A stretch of DNA of 64,000 nt, taken from assembly GCA_964035575.1 (NCBI GenBank), contig OZ037886.1, positions 806,001 through 870,000 on the forward strand, written 5' to 3'. Below are positions 35,237-45,992 of this stretch, piece by piece. The position numbers were made by a program, and so were the translations under genes. How positions within the stretch are numbered: position 1 is the stretch's first letter; the number at the start of each line of letters is the position of its first letter. The notes beneath the pieces were generated by a model, which ran no database searches, was not told where the DNA came from, and saw nothing but the letters and a program-made list of their open reading frames with translations. The DNA comes from Rhynchopus sp. YZ270_cl-10 (lineage: Eukaryota; Euglenozoa; Diplonemea; Diplonemida; Diplonemidae).

Positions 35237-38200
35237 ATGGCGTACATGTCCGATGTGACGCACTGCAAGCTTGTAGGGAAATACACATCGACCCCCGATG
35301 GGTACGGTGGGGAGCATGCAAGCATCACGTACGGGGAGGAGCACGTCGCGCTGCCACGTGACCTGGGGGTGGTGTCGTGTGGGTCCTTCGATGCGCCGGT
35401 GCGGTGCTGTGCGACGTACGGCCACAGCGGCTCCATCCGCGAGACTATGACGTGGACAGGTGAGAGTGACGGTACCATCTGCATCCGCCGTGCCTGGACC
35501 GGCGACGTGCACTACACAATCGAGCGCAAGAAGGGCGTCTTCGTCAGCGTCCTGAAGTACCACGGACAGTATATGTACGCAGGCATGTCCGACGGCTACC
35601 TGCGTGCCTTCCAAGAGGACCCCGATGGTGCAGGCTACGAGCTTGTAGACGAGGCGAAGAAGCACACAGGCGATATCCTCTGCATCGAGTCTGTCGGGAA
35701 CAACATCTTCACAGGCTCGCGCGACTGGCAGGTCTTCGTGTGGCGCTGGGAAAACGGACGTCTCTGCTCTGTGGACCAGTTTGCCGGCCACCAGCTTGCC
35801 GTGCGCTGCCTTGCCTATGAGTGCGGCCTGCTCTACTCGGGTGGCGACGACCGTGTCATCCGCTGCATCAACATGGAGACAGGCGAGGAGGTGACGACGT
35901 CCACGGGCTTCCCCATTGCGGGCACACGAGGAGGTATCAAGGCCCTCTGTGCTGTTGAGAACGCACTCTTCTCTGGAGACGAGGAGAACCTGCAGGTGTG
36001 GGACGCGCGCACGGGCGACCACATGAAGTTACTGCTGAAGTCTGAGGGTGCGGTGCTCACCCTTATGAAGGACCCGCATGGGGCACGTGTCTGGTCGGGT
36101 GGTGTGGACGGCGTGTTGCGGCTGTGGGACGCACGAGGCAGCTTTGACCTGCTGTCGTCGCTTGATGAGCACAACGGCTCCTTCGTACGCGGCTTGGTGC
36201 CGCTGTCGCGTGTGTCCGCCGCAAAGACGTGGTCGATCAACAAGGACGGCCAGCTGCAGATGTGGTACTCCGAGAGCGACTGCTCTGAGTTCGACTCCTC
36301 CACCGCTGTGGAGGAGCACGCCCTTGCGTCGTCCGTCGACTCCCTGCGTGACATCATTGTGCATAACTACACTAAACTGGAGGAGCACAAAGCCGCACTG
36401 CAGAGGGCACAGCGTGTCGAGGCTGCGAGGAAGGCCCTGCTTGCTGACACCCTCGGCAAGGTGTGCAAGACAGACCTCAAGCGACGGTACTACGCCAAGC
36501 TGATGTCGCGTCTTGCTGCGTACCGGAAGGAGCGGAGGTCGAGGACCCTTGGGGAGACGCTTATGCTGTCGACGAAGCTTGGCCACCTGTCTGTTTACTA
36601 TCATAAGTGGGCGAGGTATACACGCACAAACAAGACGAATCGGAGGAAGCACACCTACTGCGCTGCGCTTGCATCCACGACGAACAAGCTTCTGCAGACA
36701 CACTACTACCGCAAGCTGAAGGAGTACACCCGCCTCATCACCATCAGAAAACGCAAGACCGAGCTGGCCGAGACACTGCTCCGCTCCGTCACAGGCGGCC
36801 TCCAACGTGCCACACTCCTGAAGCTGCAGCGCTTCGCAAACATTCAGAAGCAGAAGAAGAAGCGCAGGAACATCTCCCACACACTCTTCCGCCACACAAA
36901 GAACGGCCTTCTCTTCGTCTACTATGGGAAGCTTGTTGCCTACTTCCGACGTGAAAAGGGTATGACCATTTCCCCCTTCCCCCCACACATCTCCACACAG
37001 ACGCGGCCAAGAACGGTACGCTCACGGACACTCTTCTGCGCACGTTGTACCGCTCCAACCGCCATACCTACTACATGAAGTGGCTGCGGTGGTACAAACG
37101 GCGTACCGACGTTGGGAGGAGGGACCGTGTAGCGAACATTCTCGTGCGGACAACGAGGCATGGGGTGTTGCGGGTGTACTACAGCAAGCTTATGGAGAAC
37201 CGGATGGAGAAGCAGTGCGAGCTGATGGAGATGAAGCACAACGACATGCTCAAGAACGTGAAGAAGCTGGAGCTGAAGCTGAAGGCCGCGCAGTACATTA
37301 CGGAAGAAGAGTTGGGGGCGCAGATCAAGAAGCTTGAGGACGAGGGCGACACTATTGAGGACGACGTGAAGGCACTGGAAGAGGAGATCGAGGGCCTCAG
37401 GAACGTTGGCGGCAAGCTCGAGTACGAGCTGAAGGGACACGTCCAGTTCTCCGAGGACGTCCCCATCCAGGACAAGCTTTTCAAAATCTGCTGCTTCTTG
37501 AAGGCGAGGGGTGTTTCGTGCCGCCGCGATATCCGGAGCATCACAGACTACTCCAAGGACAACGACAAAGGCGTCAAGACCTTCACTGCAGGTGTTGCGC
37601 GCATTAAGAAGGGTGTCAAGGATGCGACGCAACAGTCACGTATGACAAAGGACTGGAACTGCCCTACCGACGCCGTCAAATCTTGGGACCGCAAACAGCT
37701 GCAGGAGGTGCACCGTGGTGTCAAGGAGGTCATCATTGGTGTCGACCAGATGCACTACTTCCGTGCACGCTTCCCAGTAGACCTTTGCAACGAGCTGATC
37801 GACAATGTCCACATCCTCTACGAGGTGGTGAGTCGCGTCTACTCTGAACGTCTTGCCTTGGAGGAGGAGGAGTGGCGGGTCAAGCAGAAGGTGCGCGAAC
37901 TGGACCCCTATGCCAGCCAGCACGGCAAGCTGCTCAACAAACAGCTCCAACGGCAAAACTCGCAAAAACAAAACCTGGAGGATCTGGTCAGCAGAGACGT
38001 CCGTCCCAACGCACCCGAAAGACGTGCCGGCGCCTCCCCCAACAGAAACAGCAGCAATTCCCCACCCCCCGAAAGGAAAACCAGCGTCTCCCCTAACCGG
38101 AAACCAGAGCAAAAATCGCCACCACCCAAATTCGAGGACGTCGTCACCGCACAGAAGGAGAAGATGCAGGCACAGCACGACGACCCACACAGAGGTCTTG

Positions 38201-38523
38201 ACTTCGTGGAGTCTGTCCAAGCTGGTATCGACCCTCCTGCAGACAAACCACGCCCTGCTAAGAAAAAGCCTGACCCTGGCTTTAAAATTGACGACTCCAT
38301 GCAGGTCCTTTCCATCCATTCACACAGCGCGAAAGTGTCCGGACTCAAACCAGGCGACACAATCGTCTCGGTTGACCTCCAAAAAGTGACCGACAAAATG
38401 GGATATGTAAAGCGCGTCAAACACGCAAAGGTTGGTCAGCTTGTGAACTTCACCTTCCTCAGAACAACCGAAGGGACACGTGGAATTCACAAATCCGCTA
38501 AGATTAAAATGGAAGAGCTCTAA
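35237..38523 (+). CDS. WD40 / helical-repeat / coiled-coil / PDZ protein
   Basis: Two exons (35237-36959, 37001-38523) join over a 41-bp intron into 1,081 residues. Residues about 45-355 hold a WD40 propeller, with blades ending in phrases such as VFVWRW, LQVWDAR and LRLWDAR. Residues about 390-645 contain at least six tandem units of roughly 38-40 residues built on YYxKLxxY, a basic linker and LLxxTxxGL, and the intron falls between two of them. A strong coiled coil follows (about 641-720), then an Arg/Ser/Pro-rich linker. A C-terminal PDZ domain (about 1000-1068) contains SGLKPGDTIVSV. The architecture points to a scaffold, plausibly cytoskeletal or flagellar; that is inference. I cannot name the repeat family. 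ATG 35237 was chosen for its AAGATGG context; the frame is open a further 26 codons upstream. Confidence 0.85.
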
Positions 38524-38679
38524 AGGGATGACCAGGTGGAGGAGGAGGAGGAATACGGGAGAGGAAGGGGATTGTGGTGGAGGGGAGGGAGGGGGGGGAC
38601 AGTAAAGGTATCGGGGAGAGGAAAAAAAACGGGGTTTTGGGGGGGATTGGGAACAACGTTTGCTCTTTTTTGATTTTTT

Positions 38680-38713
38680 GGTGACTAAGGTTCGAGAGGC
38701 TTAGGTTCATCTC
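38680..38713 (+). repeat. Family A hairpin, copy 4
   Basis: GGTGACTAAGG, loop, AGGCTTAGGTTCATC; it lies 157 bases past the preceding stop codon. Confidence 0.55.
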
Positions 38714-38957
38714 AAGCAATTTTTCTTCTTTTTTTTGCCCAGTGTATTAGCGACTTTCTGTAAAAGACCAGACTTGAAAAAAACAAAAATTAAATGGGCC
38801 AGTAAAATGCATTTGTACCCCCTTTTTGAGGTTTTTTTGTGCACTATTTTTTGTGCACTTTCAACTTCCCCCTTTGTCACACTGTGGTACACTAACTTCC
38901 CCCCCCTTTGTTTTCATTCAAAAAATATTGCGAGAAAAAACAATAGCTATTTATTCG

Positions 38958-39137
38958 TCTGAGGAAATATTCACTTTTCCTCACACGAGTGTACCTTTCA
39001 GAAACGAGTGGCATTTTACCCCACGAGCGAAGCGAGTGGGGTAATAGACTTTATCTCACGAGCGAAGCGAGTGGGATAAAGTCAGCCACGAGTTTCTGAA
39101 AGGGCACGAGTGGAGGGAAAGTGAATATTTCACCAGA
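38958..39137. repeat. 180-bp nested foldback
   Basis: The outer arms (GAAATATTCACTTT near 38962 and its reverse complement near 39120) enclose CAGAAAC/GTTTCTG arms. Two tandem inner palindromes sit at the centre, each built on CACGAGCGAAGCGAGTG. The whole segment could extrude as a cruciform or fold as one long hairpin. Confidence 0.6.
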
Positions 39138-39150
39138 ATATAATAGTTTT

Positions 39151-39694
39151 CTCAACTGAAGGAAAAGTAGCTCTAAGCAAACCCCGTGGAAGAAGTGTGG
39201 GGTGAATATGCAGAAAAAAAAGACGATTTTTTGGTGGGAATATTTTTCACAGAAAATCGAATTTCACTATTAAGATTGGCTCTGCTCGACACCCAGTAAG
39301 GCTACTATGGGCCCCATGGGACATTTTGGCCCGAATACCAGGCCGTATTTTCAAAAGATTGATAATCCCAGAATATGGTATAGCCCTGTGGTACCAAATT
39401 TTTGGCCGAAAAAATGGACCAAAAAATGGTCATGTTGGTCACGGTGACAAAATGTGAAGCAGAGATATCAAAATGACCCACTCTCCCACCCAATTTTTTT
39501 TTTCGACCCCCCCTCTACTTTTCCTCACACCAAAAAAAGCCTCACACATAGGCTTTTTTCTACACAAACCCCAGCCAAAATTATTGCTACTTTTCCAAAT
39601 TGCGTGAGGAAAAGTGGCTATGTGTGAGGAAAAGTGAATTTATCCTCACACTTCTTCCACGGGGTTTGCTCAGAGCTACTTTTCCTCAGTTGAG
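39151..39694. mobile_element. MITE-like element with ~50-bp terminal inverted repeats
   Basis: The left end 39151 begins CTCAACTGAAGGAAAAGTAG and the right end is its near-exact inverse; both run on through GCAAACCCCGTGGAAGAAG. Subterminal TTTTCCTCACAC words recur inside and also in the adjoining 38958-39137 foldback. A run of T on one side and A on the other obscures any target duplication, so the superfamily is not assigned. No coding sequence. Confidence 0.65.
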
Positions 39695-39798
39695 AAAAAA
39701 AAACAACATTGGAACCTACGTTTTCCATTCTTAATTACCAGACAAAGCGCAGTTCAGGTTATTGGCACGTTCTAAGAATAATGTGAATAATTTTCTCG

Positions 39799-39850
39799 AA
39801 TGTAGCTCATCACTGTCTACACTAAAACAAACAAGTTTTCAAACAAAAAA
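39799..39850 (+). repeat. Family C short dispersed repeat, copy 5
   Basis: Core CTGTCTACACTAAAACAAAC followed by AAGTTTTCAAACAAA; the head is weak. Confidence 0.45.
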
Positions 39851-39855
39851 AAGGT

Positions 39856-39911
39856 ATAGTGGAGCTCTTCGGGTATCTGCCTACTACTTATACAAAAAAG
39901 TTTTTTCAAAT
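39856..39911 (+). repeat. Family C short dispersed repeat, copy 6
   Basis: TAGTGGAGCTCTTCGGGT head, CTACTTATACAA core and AGTTTTTTCAAA end, directly after copy 5. Confidence 0.5.
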
Positions 39912-40060
39912 ACCCTTCTTCTCCGCCCCCAAAAAAAAGTTGTTATTGTAAACCAAAATTGAATCCTCCCAATTTATTTCTCTCTTTTTTCTCTTCATTT
40001 TGATTCCAAATTCTAAACAGGTCGATACACTAAACGGCCTTAGAGGAGGGGTGTTTTTTT

Positions 40061-41480
40061 ATGTCGAGAATTCCGTTTCCTTCTGTAGGGAAATACCGTT
40101 TTCGAGATGCATTGCGGGTGAAGGATGGGGGAATATTTATACCTGTTTTGAAGTTCAGCCATCCGAAGACTGGGGGGAAAATCACTCTTTTGCCTGTACC
40201 AGTAGCGTCTTCGCCTAGGTTTTTCCGTGAGGTTGAGGCCATGGGTGCTGAACACGCTGCTGTCATGCAGGTTGGCTCCACCAACCGTGAGGTCATAACT
40301 CCCACGGAGTCGAACTACTGGCCCGACGTCCCCTCCGAGGGCAAGCACACTGTCATCCCATCCAAGTGGGATGTGCCTTCCGCGTCGCTGCATGGGATTG
40401 ATACATCCGAAGGCAAAATGGTGACAGATGTATGTCGTTATATGAGTTGATATTTTGCTTCAAAGGGTACAGATTGTTCCGGTATACAGTGATTGTCGAT
40501 ACAACAAAAAAACTAGGTAATTTGTCGACAACAACAACAAAAAACTCAATCCCCTTTCTACAGTGGTACGCTACCTTCGGGGGGCATTTCTTCCCGAACT
40601 TCAGGGCGCTAGAGAACGCGAAAAATATGCAACTGGTATGCCTCGCCTGCCCCCCATCTACTATCACATTTCTCTGTACAGTCCTTTTCTGTTCATTTGA
40701 TATTGTTGTACAAAAATGGCCTGCACCCCATTTCAATTCGATAACTAACTCTGCTCTAGGTCTGACGATGTACAGTGCGGCGTTTGCACTGTCAACTTGC
40801 CACCTGTCTACTTTTTGTTTTTTTTCTTCTTCTTTTCATAACACCAATTCTCATATGAGGCGTGCATCTTTATTATGAAACCCTTTTTTTACGCACTGTG
40901 AACACCTTTCCTTGTACAGATTATCGAAACGAATGGATATAGCTCCGCATTGGCACCTGTATGGGCGACGCATTACCCTACCCATGCAAAGTTTTTGCTC
41001 GATATTGGGTACCAATTAGAAGGCGAGTCGGAGATCCCTCTCATACGCCCAGACGAGGTTTCAACGAGCACTGCTCTCACGCGTGTCAACGCGCTTCTGA
41101 AGTCGCTTCAGCTGAACAACTACTCGAGCGACTTCATCCCCGTTTGTCTCGTTCTCTTCCTCTACTTCACCTTCTCTGGAAGACGCGAGAATCGGGAAGG
41201 TGGCCAAGGAGGATACCCAGGCAACTATCCTCCCCAGGGTGGTTACCAACAGGGTTACCCACAGCAAGGTGGCTACCCTCAAGGGGCCTACCCTCCACCG
41301 CAGGTTGGTTACCAACAACAGGGTGGAGGTTACGACCAGTACTCTCAGGTCCAGAATATGACGCAGGGCGGGCAGATTCCACCTGGATACCCACCTCCGC
41401 CAGATTACATGCAGGGGGCAAACACCAACCAATATGGGTACCAACCGGCAACACCACCTGGATTGAGACAGGGGATGTGA
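40061..41480 (+). CDS. Possible TraB/PrgY-like protein with Gly-Tyr-Gln-Pro tail
   Basis: Exons 40061-40429, 40564-40635 and 40920-41480 join in frame (introns of 134 and 284 bp) into 333 residues. Residues 1-200 hold strands such as [23 protein letters not shown] and a later segment, [21 protein letters not shown]. These remind me of the TraB/Tiki-type pattern of a metal-site strand followed by a G-x-H-x-P-G-like turn, but the usual residues are only partly kept, so this is a weak call. A hydrophobic span ([15 protein letters not shown]) follows. The last 95 residues are low-complexity GGYQQ/GGYPQ/YPPP repeats like those of annexin or rhodopsin tails. The tail is probably cytosolic. The second intron carries a family B hairpin. 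Confidence 0.6.
40769..40799 (+). repeat. Family B element, copy 7 (inside an intron)
   Basis: ACAGTGC and GCACTGT form a perfect seven-base stem around GGCGTTT, followed by CAACTTG. It lies in the second intron of the TraB-like gene. Confidence 0.6.
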
Positions 41481-41623
41481 GGAATCTCCACACTTTTCCA
41501 AATCTAACATTTTTTCTAGCTTCTTTGGAAGAATAAAGGTAAACAAAACAAGGATGAGGGTGTGAGGTGAGGCTAGAGCATATGCGTTGAAAAGCCTTGG
41601 GGGAAAATGGGTAATTTTGTTTC

Positions 41624-41659
41624 AAGGTGACTAAGCACGAGAGGCTTAGGGCCATCTTA
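41624..41659 (+). repeat. Family A hairpin, copy 5
   Basis: AAGGTGACTAAGC, loop ACGAGAG, GCTTAGGGCCATCTT; followed by ATAAACTTTTCC, which is shared with copies 6 and 8. Confidence 0.6.
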
Positions 41660-41892
41660 TAAACTTTTCCTTTGTTTTCCTCCGCAATTCTCTGATGTTG
41701 GGGTGGGCGGGCGATGTGAGACGTATGGAAAGGAGCTTCGTTGCGCTACGCCAATGCTATGGTGGGAAGTGGGGGGGATGGTAGTGGTCCAAAGGAGCGT
41801 ACAGCATTGGGTAATTTGCCTTTGTGAGGGTCAGTGGGAACAAAAAGGGGGGTCGTTCTCACCCAGACCGCGTTCCCTTTGGTTGCAAGTGT

Positions 41893-41930
41893 CTGCTTCT
41901 GTTGATGTTCGGTGAGGTGTTTGTACTTTC
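41893..41930 (+). repeat. Family B element, copy 8
   Basis: GTCTGCTTCTGTTGATGTTC lead, then CGGTGAGGTGTTTGTACTTT; the AAGT/ACTT outer stem is kept. Confidence 0.45.
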
Positions 41931-42179
41931 TTCTTTCAACGTCTCTTTGTTCCCCAAGGTGGAGAAGACCAAAAGAAGGTTCTCAAGGCCAGAATAAAAT
42001 GAGTGAAATAGCATTGCCGCCAACTCTCCCCCCAGTGTATAATTAACAACGAAGAAAAAAAGCCCCGACGATTTTTTCCCTTTTAGCGGTAGAACGAATA
42101 TTTCCACGCCCCACGATAGTGCGTGGTAAAACGAACCAGCAGGACTTTTGACTGGGCGCTCAACGGACTCCAGCATGTG

Positions 42180-42436
42180 CAGTACCTACCTCACCGGGTG
42201 AGTGACGACATCATTCTCCACGGTCCCTTAATGAGTACGAGACACTCCAAACGTGACACACAAAGCAGCACAGTACCTACCTCACCGGGTGAATGAAGAC
42301 ATCACTCTCCACGGTCCCTTAATGAGTACGAGACACTTTCCTTCAGACGAACGACCTTCAGCAAGCAGCACAGTACCTACCTCACCGGGTGAGTGAAGAC
42401 ATCACTTTCCACGGTCCCTTAATGAGTACGAGATAC
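42180..42436. repeat. Three tandem ~67-bp repeats
   Basis: Copies begin at 42180, 42271 and 42371. Each starts CAGTACCTACCTCACCGGGT and ends TTAATGAGTACGAGA. Each contains the perfect palindrome CTCACCGGGTGAG; read on the other strand this matches the family B core. Spacers of about 24 and 33 bases separate them. They lie 210-470 bp ahead of the DCAF7-like start. Confidence 0.75.
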
Positions 42437-42645
42437 TTTACCACACACCCCACCCTTCCCCTCTTCTCACACCACCCACACCACCACAGCGCCACCAGGC
42501 ACACTACACTACCCAACTTGGCCTGTACACACACACACTACCCTTTCCTCTCTACCACCCCCTCCCTCTTTCGGTGATTTGTCCATAACGACGTTTGTTT
42601 GGGAAGTGTCACGAAGGGTGTGGACGGGGGTGGGGCGGTCACTTG

Positions 42646-44456
42646 ATGGAGGGTGGCGGGCATGATGCTGTCAGTGGGGGGGAGAAGTCGCGGAAGCGAA
42701 AGGAGATTTACACATTGGGGCTGCCCTGGGCGGCAAATGGGTTGAGTTGGTCTATGCGGTCGGACAGACCGTTCCGTCTAGCGGTCTCGTCTTATGTGGA
42801 GGGTATGTCTGGCATCTGTGGTTTTGGCTAACGTCCTGTTACTAACCCCCGCCACTGTTGTTACTGTATTACTTTTATTGCACACTAAAACAAAACAAAA
42901 CAACAGAATACCAAAACCGTGTCAACATTGTTCAGCTAGACGACGAATCCGACCAACTCGTCACCCAAGCACAGTATGTTATTTTGAATAATTGAGAGGT
43001 TTTTTCAAAGCAAAAAAAATTCAAGTCAAAAAGAAAATCAGGTTACATAATGAATCAATATCCCACCCCCAACAGCTTCGACCACCCGTACCCCGCAACA
43101 AAAATAATGTGGCTTCCTGACCAGAGGACCAACGCGACAGATCTTCTTGCCACCACAGGTATGTTGGAGTTTCTTTATACAGAGACATCTTATCCCCTCT
43201 ACGTTCTTTTTTGGTGACCAAGAACGGGACGCTCCGGTTCAACCACAACACTTTTCTTTGCCTTTTGACGGGTTTTTTTTTTACACCTAAAGCCATCAAC
43301 AATGATCAATGGCTCCACAGAACACCACCAACACCTACAGGAGACTACCTGCGCCTCTGGGAAGTCAACCCCCGCAACAAAGACGGTGAAGTGGAGGAAG
43401 GACGGGTAGTGACAAGCTGCTGCCTTAACAATGTATGTTCATTTGCCACCACGCACCTCAAAAAATGCCCCTCACCATAAACCATGCCAGAATTCCCGGC
43501 TTTAACACCCCCTATGTCGTATCACCCTCCTATCTAACAGAACAAGAAGACAGACTTCTGCGCACCTCTCACCTCCTTCGACTGGAACTCTTCGGACGCA
43601 CGGTACATCGGTACTGCAAGCATAGACACAACGTGCAGTGTGTGGGACATTGAGGCGCAACGGTCTGTGACGCAGCTTATTGCGCATGAGAAGGAGGTGT
43701 ACGACATTGCGTTTGGGGAGGGGAGCAATATGTTTGCGAGTGTGGGTGGGGATGGGAGTGTGCGGTTGTTCGACCTTCGGAGCCTGGAGCACTCAACAAT
43801 TGTGTACGAGACGGATGACTGCATACCCCTCCTCAAGGTGGTCTGGAACAAGCAGGACACAAACTACCTTGCCACAGTCAAGCTCGACTCCAGCGACATC
43901 GTCATCCTCGACATCCGTCGCCCCTCCGTCCCCGTCAAGGTCCTCAGCCACTGCCAGTCTGCAGTCAACTCCCTCGGCTGGGCACCACACTCCTCTTGCC
44001 ACCTCTGCTCTGCAGGTGAAGATTCGCACGCCCTTATCTGGGAGGTGACCGGACAGTCACAGCAAACCACATCCCTCCCGATTCTTGCGTACGCTGCGAA
44101 GTCTCACATTAACTGGTTGCAATGGTATGTCCCATCTCATTGGACGGAGTGTGGTACAATGCGTTCGTCTAAGTTTTCTCAAGGTGACCATATAAATTTT
44201 TCTTTTCAACCTGAAGATCATTATCAAGCTTTCTTTAAACGAAAGGCTCAGGGCCATCTCAACTTTCTTTATTTGATATTTGGGTAATATTGTCTCAGGG
44301 GTAAAGTAACCATAAAGTGGATATTGCATGTTGTGTCAAGGCAAGACACTTGCTCATTGATTTTTAATGAATCCCTCACTTCCTTACAGGTCTGCGCTGC
44401 AAACTGATTGGATTGCAATTACCTTCGGGAACAACGTAGAGATCCTGCGTGTCTAA
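42646..44456 (+). CDS. DCAF7/WDR68-like WD40 protein
   Basis: Six exons: 42646-42802, 42907-42973, 43076-43158, 43341-43432, 43541-44124 and 44390-44456. All five introns start GTATGT and the joins use every phase correctly, giving 349 residues against about 342 in animals. It matches DCAF7 (HAN11, plant TTG1 relatives) along its length: KRKEIYTLGLPW, FRLAVSSYVE, FDHPYPATKIMW, DYLRLWEV, TSFDWNS, TCSVWDIEAQ, HEKEVYDIAF, FASVGGDGSVRLFDLR, LEHSTIVYE, WNKQDTNYLAT, WAPHSSCHLCSAGED and a C terminus VEILRV. The family is a WD40 scaffold for DYRK kinases and other partners. A short N-terminal Gly-rich addition is extra. Tandem repeats lie upstream. Confidence 0.93.
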
Positions 44457-44836
44457 GAGACCCTCACCACAGCCAAAGTGCACGGTGAATACACAACAAA
44501 TACTACAACGAATATACACCTCCTAACTTTCAATGTTCCCGAAAAAAAACCTCCGTTTTCTCGGCGTTGTGCAGTAAAAGCCCTTCATTTCCGGTTTTCA
44601 AAGATGTGTCATATTCTCTCTTCCTGATGAGAGGCTCGATGCAGTCTTTTAACTGTGTTCGAGAGGATACAAGGGGGGGGACAAAAAAAAAATACAAAAA
44701 AAGGGTTTCATAATAGTTGCTCTCTTCAGGACGACTGACGTCTATAGTAGTACAAAGGCTTCGGCCATTTGAGTACAGACCCTGGCGGGTCCTTAGGCGA
44801 TTGTCGACACAACAAGAAAAGACACAGTGTACAGTT

Positions 44837-44882
44837 TAGTGGACGTCGTGGTGTTACACACCAAGCAAGTTTTTCAAAAGGC
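44837..44882 (+). repeat. Family C short dispersed repeat, copy 7
   Basis: TAGTGGACGTCGTGGTG head, TTACACACCAAGCAAG core and TTTTTCAAAAGG end, followed by an A-rich run. Confidence 0.5.
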
Positions 44883-45074
44883 AAAAAGAAAAAAGAAAAA
44901 GTTTCCTGTAGGGATGGGTTGGGGAAAGGGGAGTAGGGGGCTTTCTTTAATGTTATGTTTTTTTTTGTTTTTATGATGTAAACACGAAATGGATTGTAGG
45001 AGGCAGCATTGGTTACGAATCCACCCCCCCCAGTGTTCTGATCATGGCAGATCTTTTTTTAGTGCAAATACGTA

Positions 45075-45178
45075 CAGTTAGACAAGAAACTTGGCGACCA
45101 AATAATATTGGCGGATTTTGGGAGTTTTTCTTGTAATTGGCGACTTTTTTTTGGTTGCCAATATTACTTGTCCAACTG
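45075..45178. mobile_element. Tc1/mariner-type MITE (104 bp)
   Basis: The ends CAGTTAGACAAG and CTTGTCCAACTG are inverted repeats with one mismatch, each bordered by TA. Subterminal ATATTGGC words are also inverted. The CAGT ends and TA duplication are typical of Tc1/mariner. Non-coding. Confidence 0.65.
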
Positions 45179-45260
45179 TATTTCAAAAAATAAAGGAAGC
45201 ACATTTTGTGCTCATAACAGTTTCTTATAAGTTGTGTATTTACCCTTTTACCATTTTTTT

Positions 45261-45294
45261 GGTGACTAAGCACGAGAGGCTTAGGATCATCTCA
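45261..45294 (+). repeat. Family A hairpin, copy 6
   Basis: GGTGACTAAGC, ACGAGAG loop, GCTTAGGATCATCTC, then ATAAACTTTTC. Confidence 0.6.
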
Positions 45295-45316
45295 TAAACT
45301 TTTCTTTTTTTTTTTT

Positions 45317-45349
45317 GTGACTGAGCACTCAAGGCTTAGATTCATCTTA
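45317..45349 (+). repeat. Family A hairpin, copy 7
   Basis: GTGACTGAGC, loop, AGGCTTAGATTCATCTTA; 22 bases after copy 6. Confidence 0.5.
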
Positions 45350-45960
45350 CAATTATTTTTGGGGAAACGCTGTTTTTTTTTTTTTTGTTTGCTGAGTGGG
45401 GGATAGACAATTCGATGAGATAAAGGTGGTACCTCAGGGGGGCGAAGTACGTGTACTATACGTGAGAAAAAGGCGTTGTTCTGCTACTGTAGTGACACAT
45501 ACACAACAAAAAAAAAATCATTCTCCATTGTTAGGGTCCTCATTATTTCAATCGTCGTTACTTTCATTTTTTTTTTCAGGGAATTTTTTTTTTAAACGTG
45601 ATCTTAACGCTCCTTTCCCGTTTTTGCGCCATACCCCCCCATTAGAGACTCCCCCCCATTTCCCTCCCCTCCCCACAGCGTTAAATATTTCATTTTGCGT
45701 AGTAAACTTTGAAGGATGTAATGTGCACCAGAGACACATTCATCTTTCCAAAGAAAAAAAAAATTCTTTTGTATGACTTCGCCCTTTTTTCCCTTGACAG
45801 TGCGAGGCATGCTTAGTACATTGCTGTGAGAAGATACACCATTTAAGTGAAACGACACATTCATTTTAAAGCAAGTTTTTTTGTATTCTTTAAAATATTG
45901 CTTTTTGAAAGTGTCAGCCACCTTTGCGATTCCCCCCCCTCCCCCCTTCCCTTTAGTTCT

Positions 45961-45992
45961 GATGACCGCAGCAAGAGGCTTCGGGTCATCTT
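45961..45992 (+). repeat. Family A hairpin, copy 8
   Basis: GATGACCGCAGCAAGAGGCT then TCGGGTCATCTTATAAACTT; the GATGACC/GGGTCATC arms pair perfectly. Confidence 0.5.

Larger units (their letters stand above)
38524..40060. other. Intergenic spacer packed with inverted repeats
   Basis: No gene seen. It holds a family A hairpin, a 180-bp foldback, a 544-bp element with long terminal repeats and two family C repeats, all listed separately. G-rich sequence follows the stop codon of the preceding gene. Confidence 0.5.
41481..42645. other. Intergenic spacer with family A, family B and a tandem repeat
   Basis: No gene seen. AATAAA occurs at 41532, 52 bases past the stop codon, as a possible poly(A) signal. 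Repeats are listed separately. The last 150 bases are pyrimidine-rich. Confidence 0.45.

Noticed and set aside
45396-45776. 126-codon plus-strand frame
   Set aside because: Mostly Phe/Ser/Pro from pyrimidine tracts; no domain, no splice partner.
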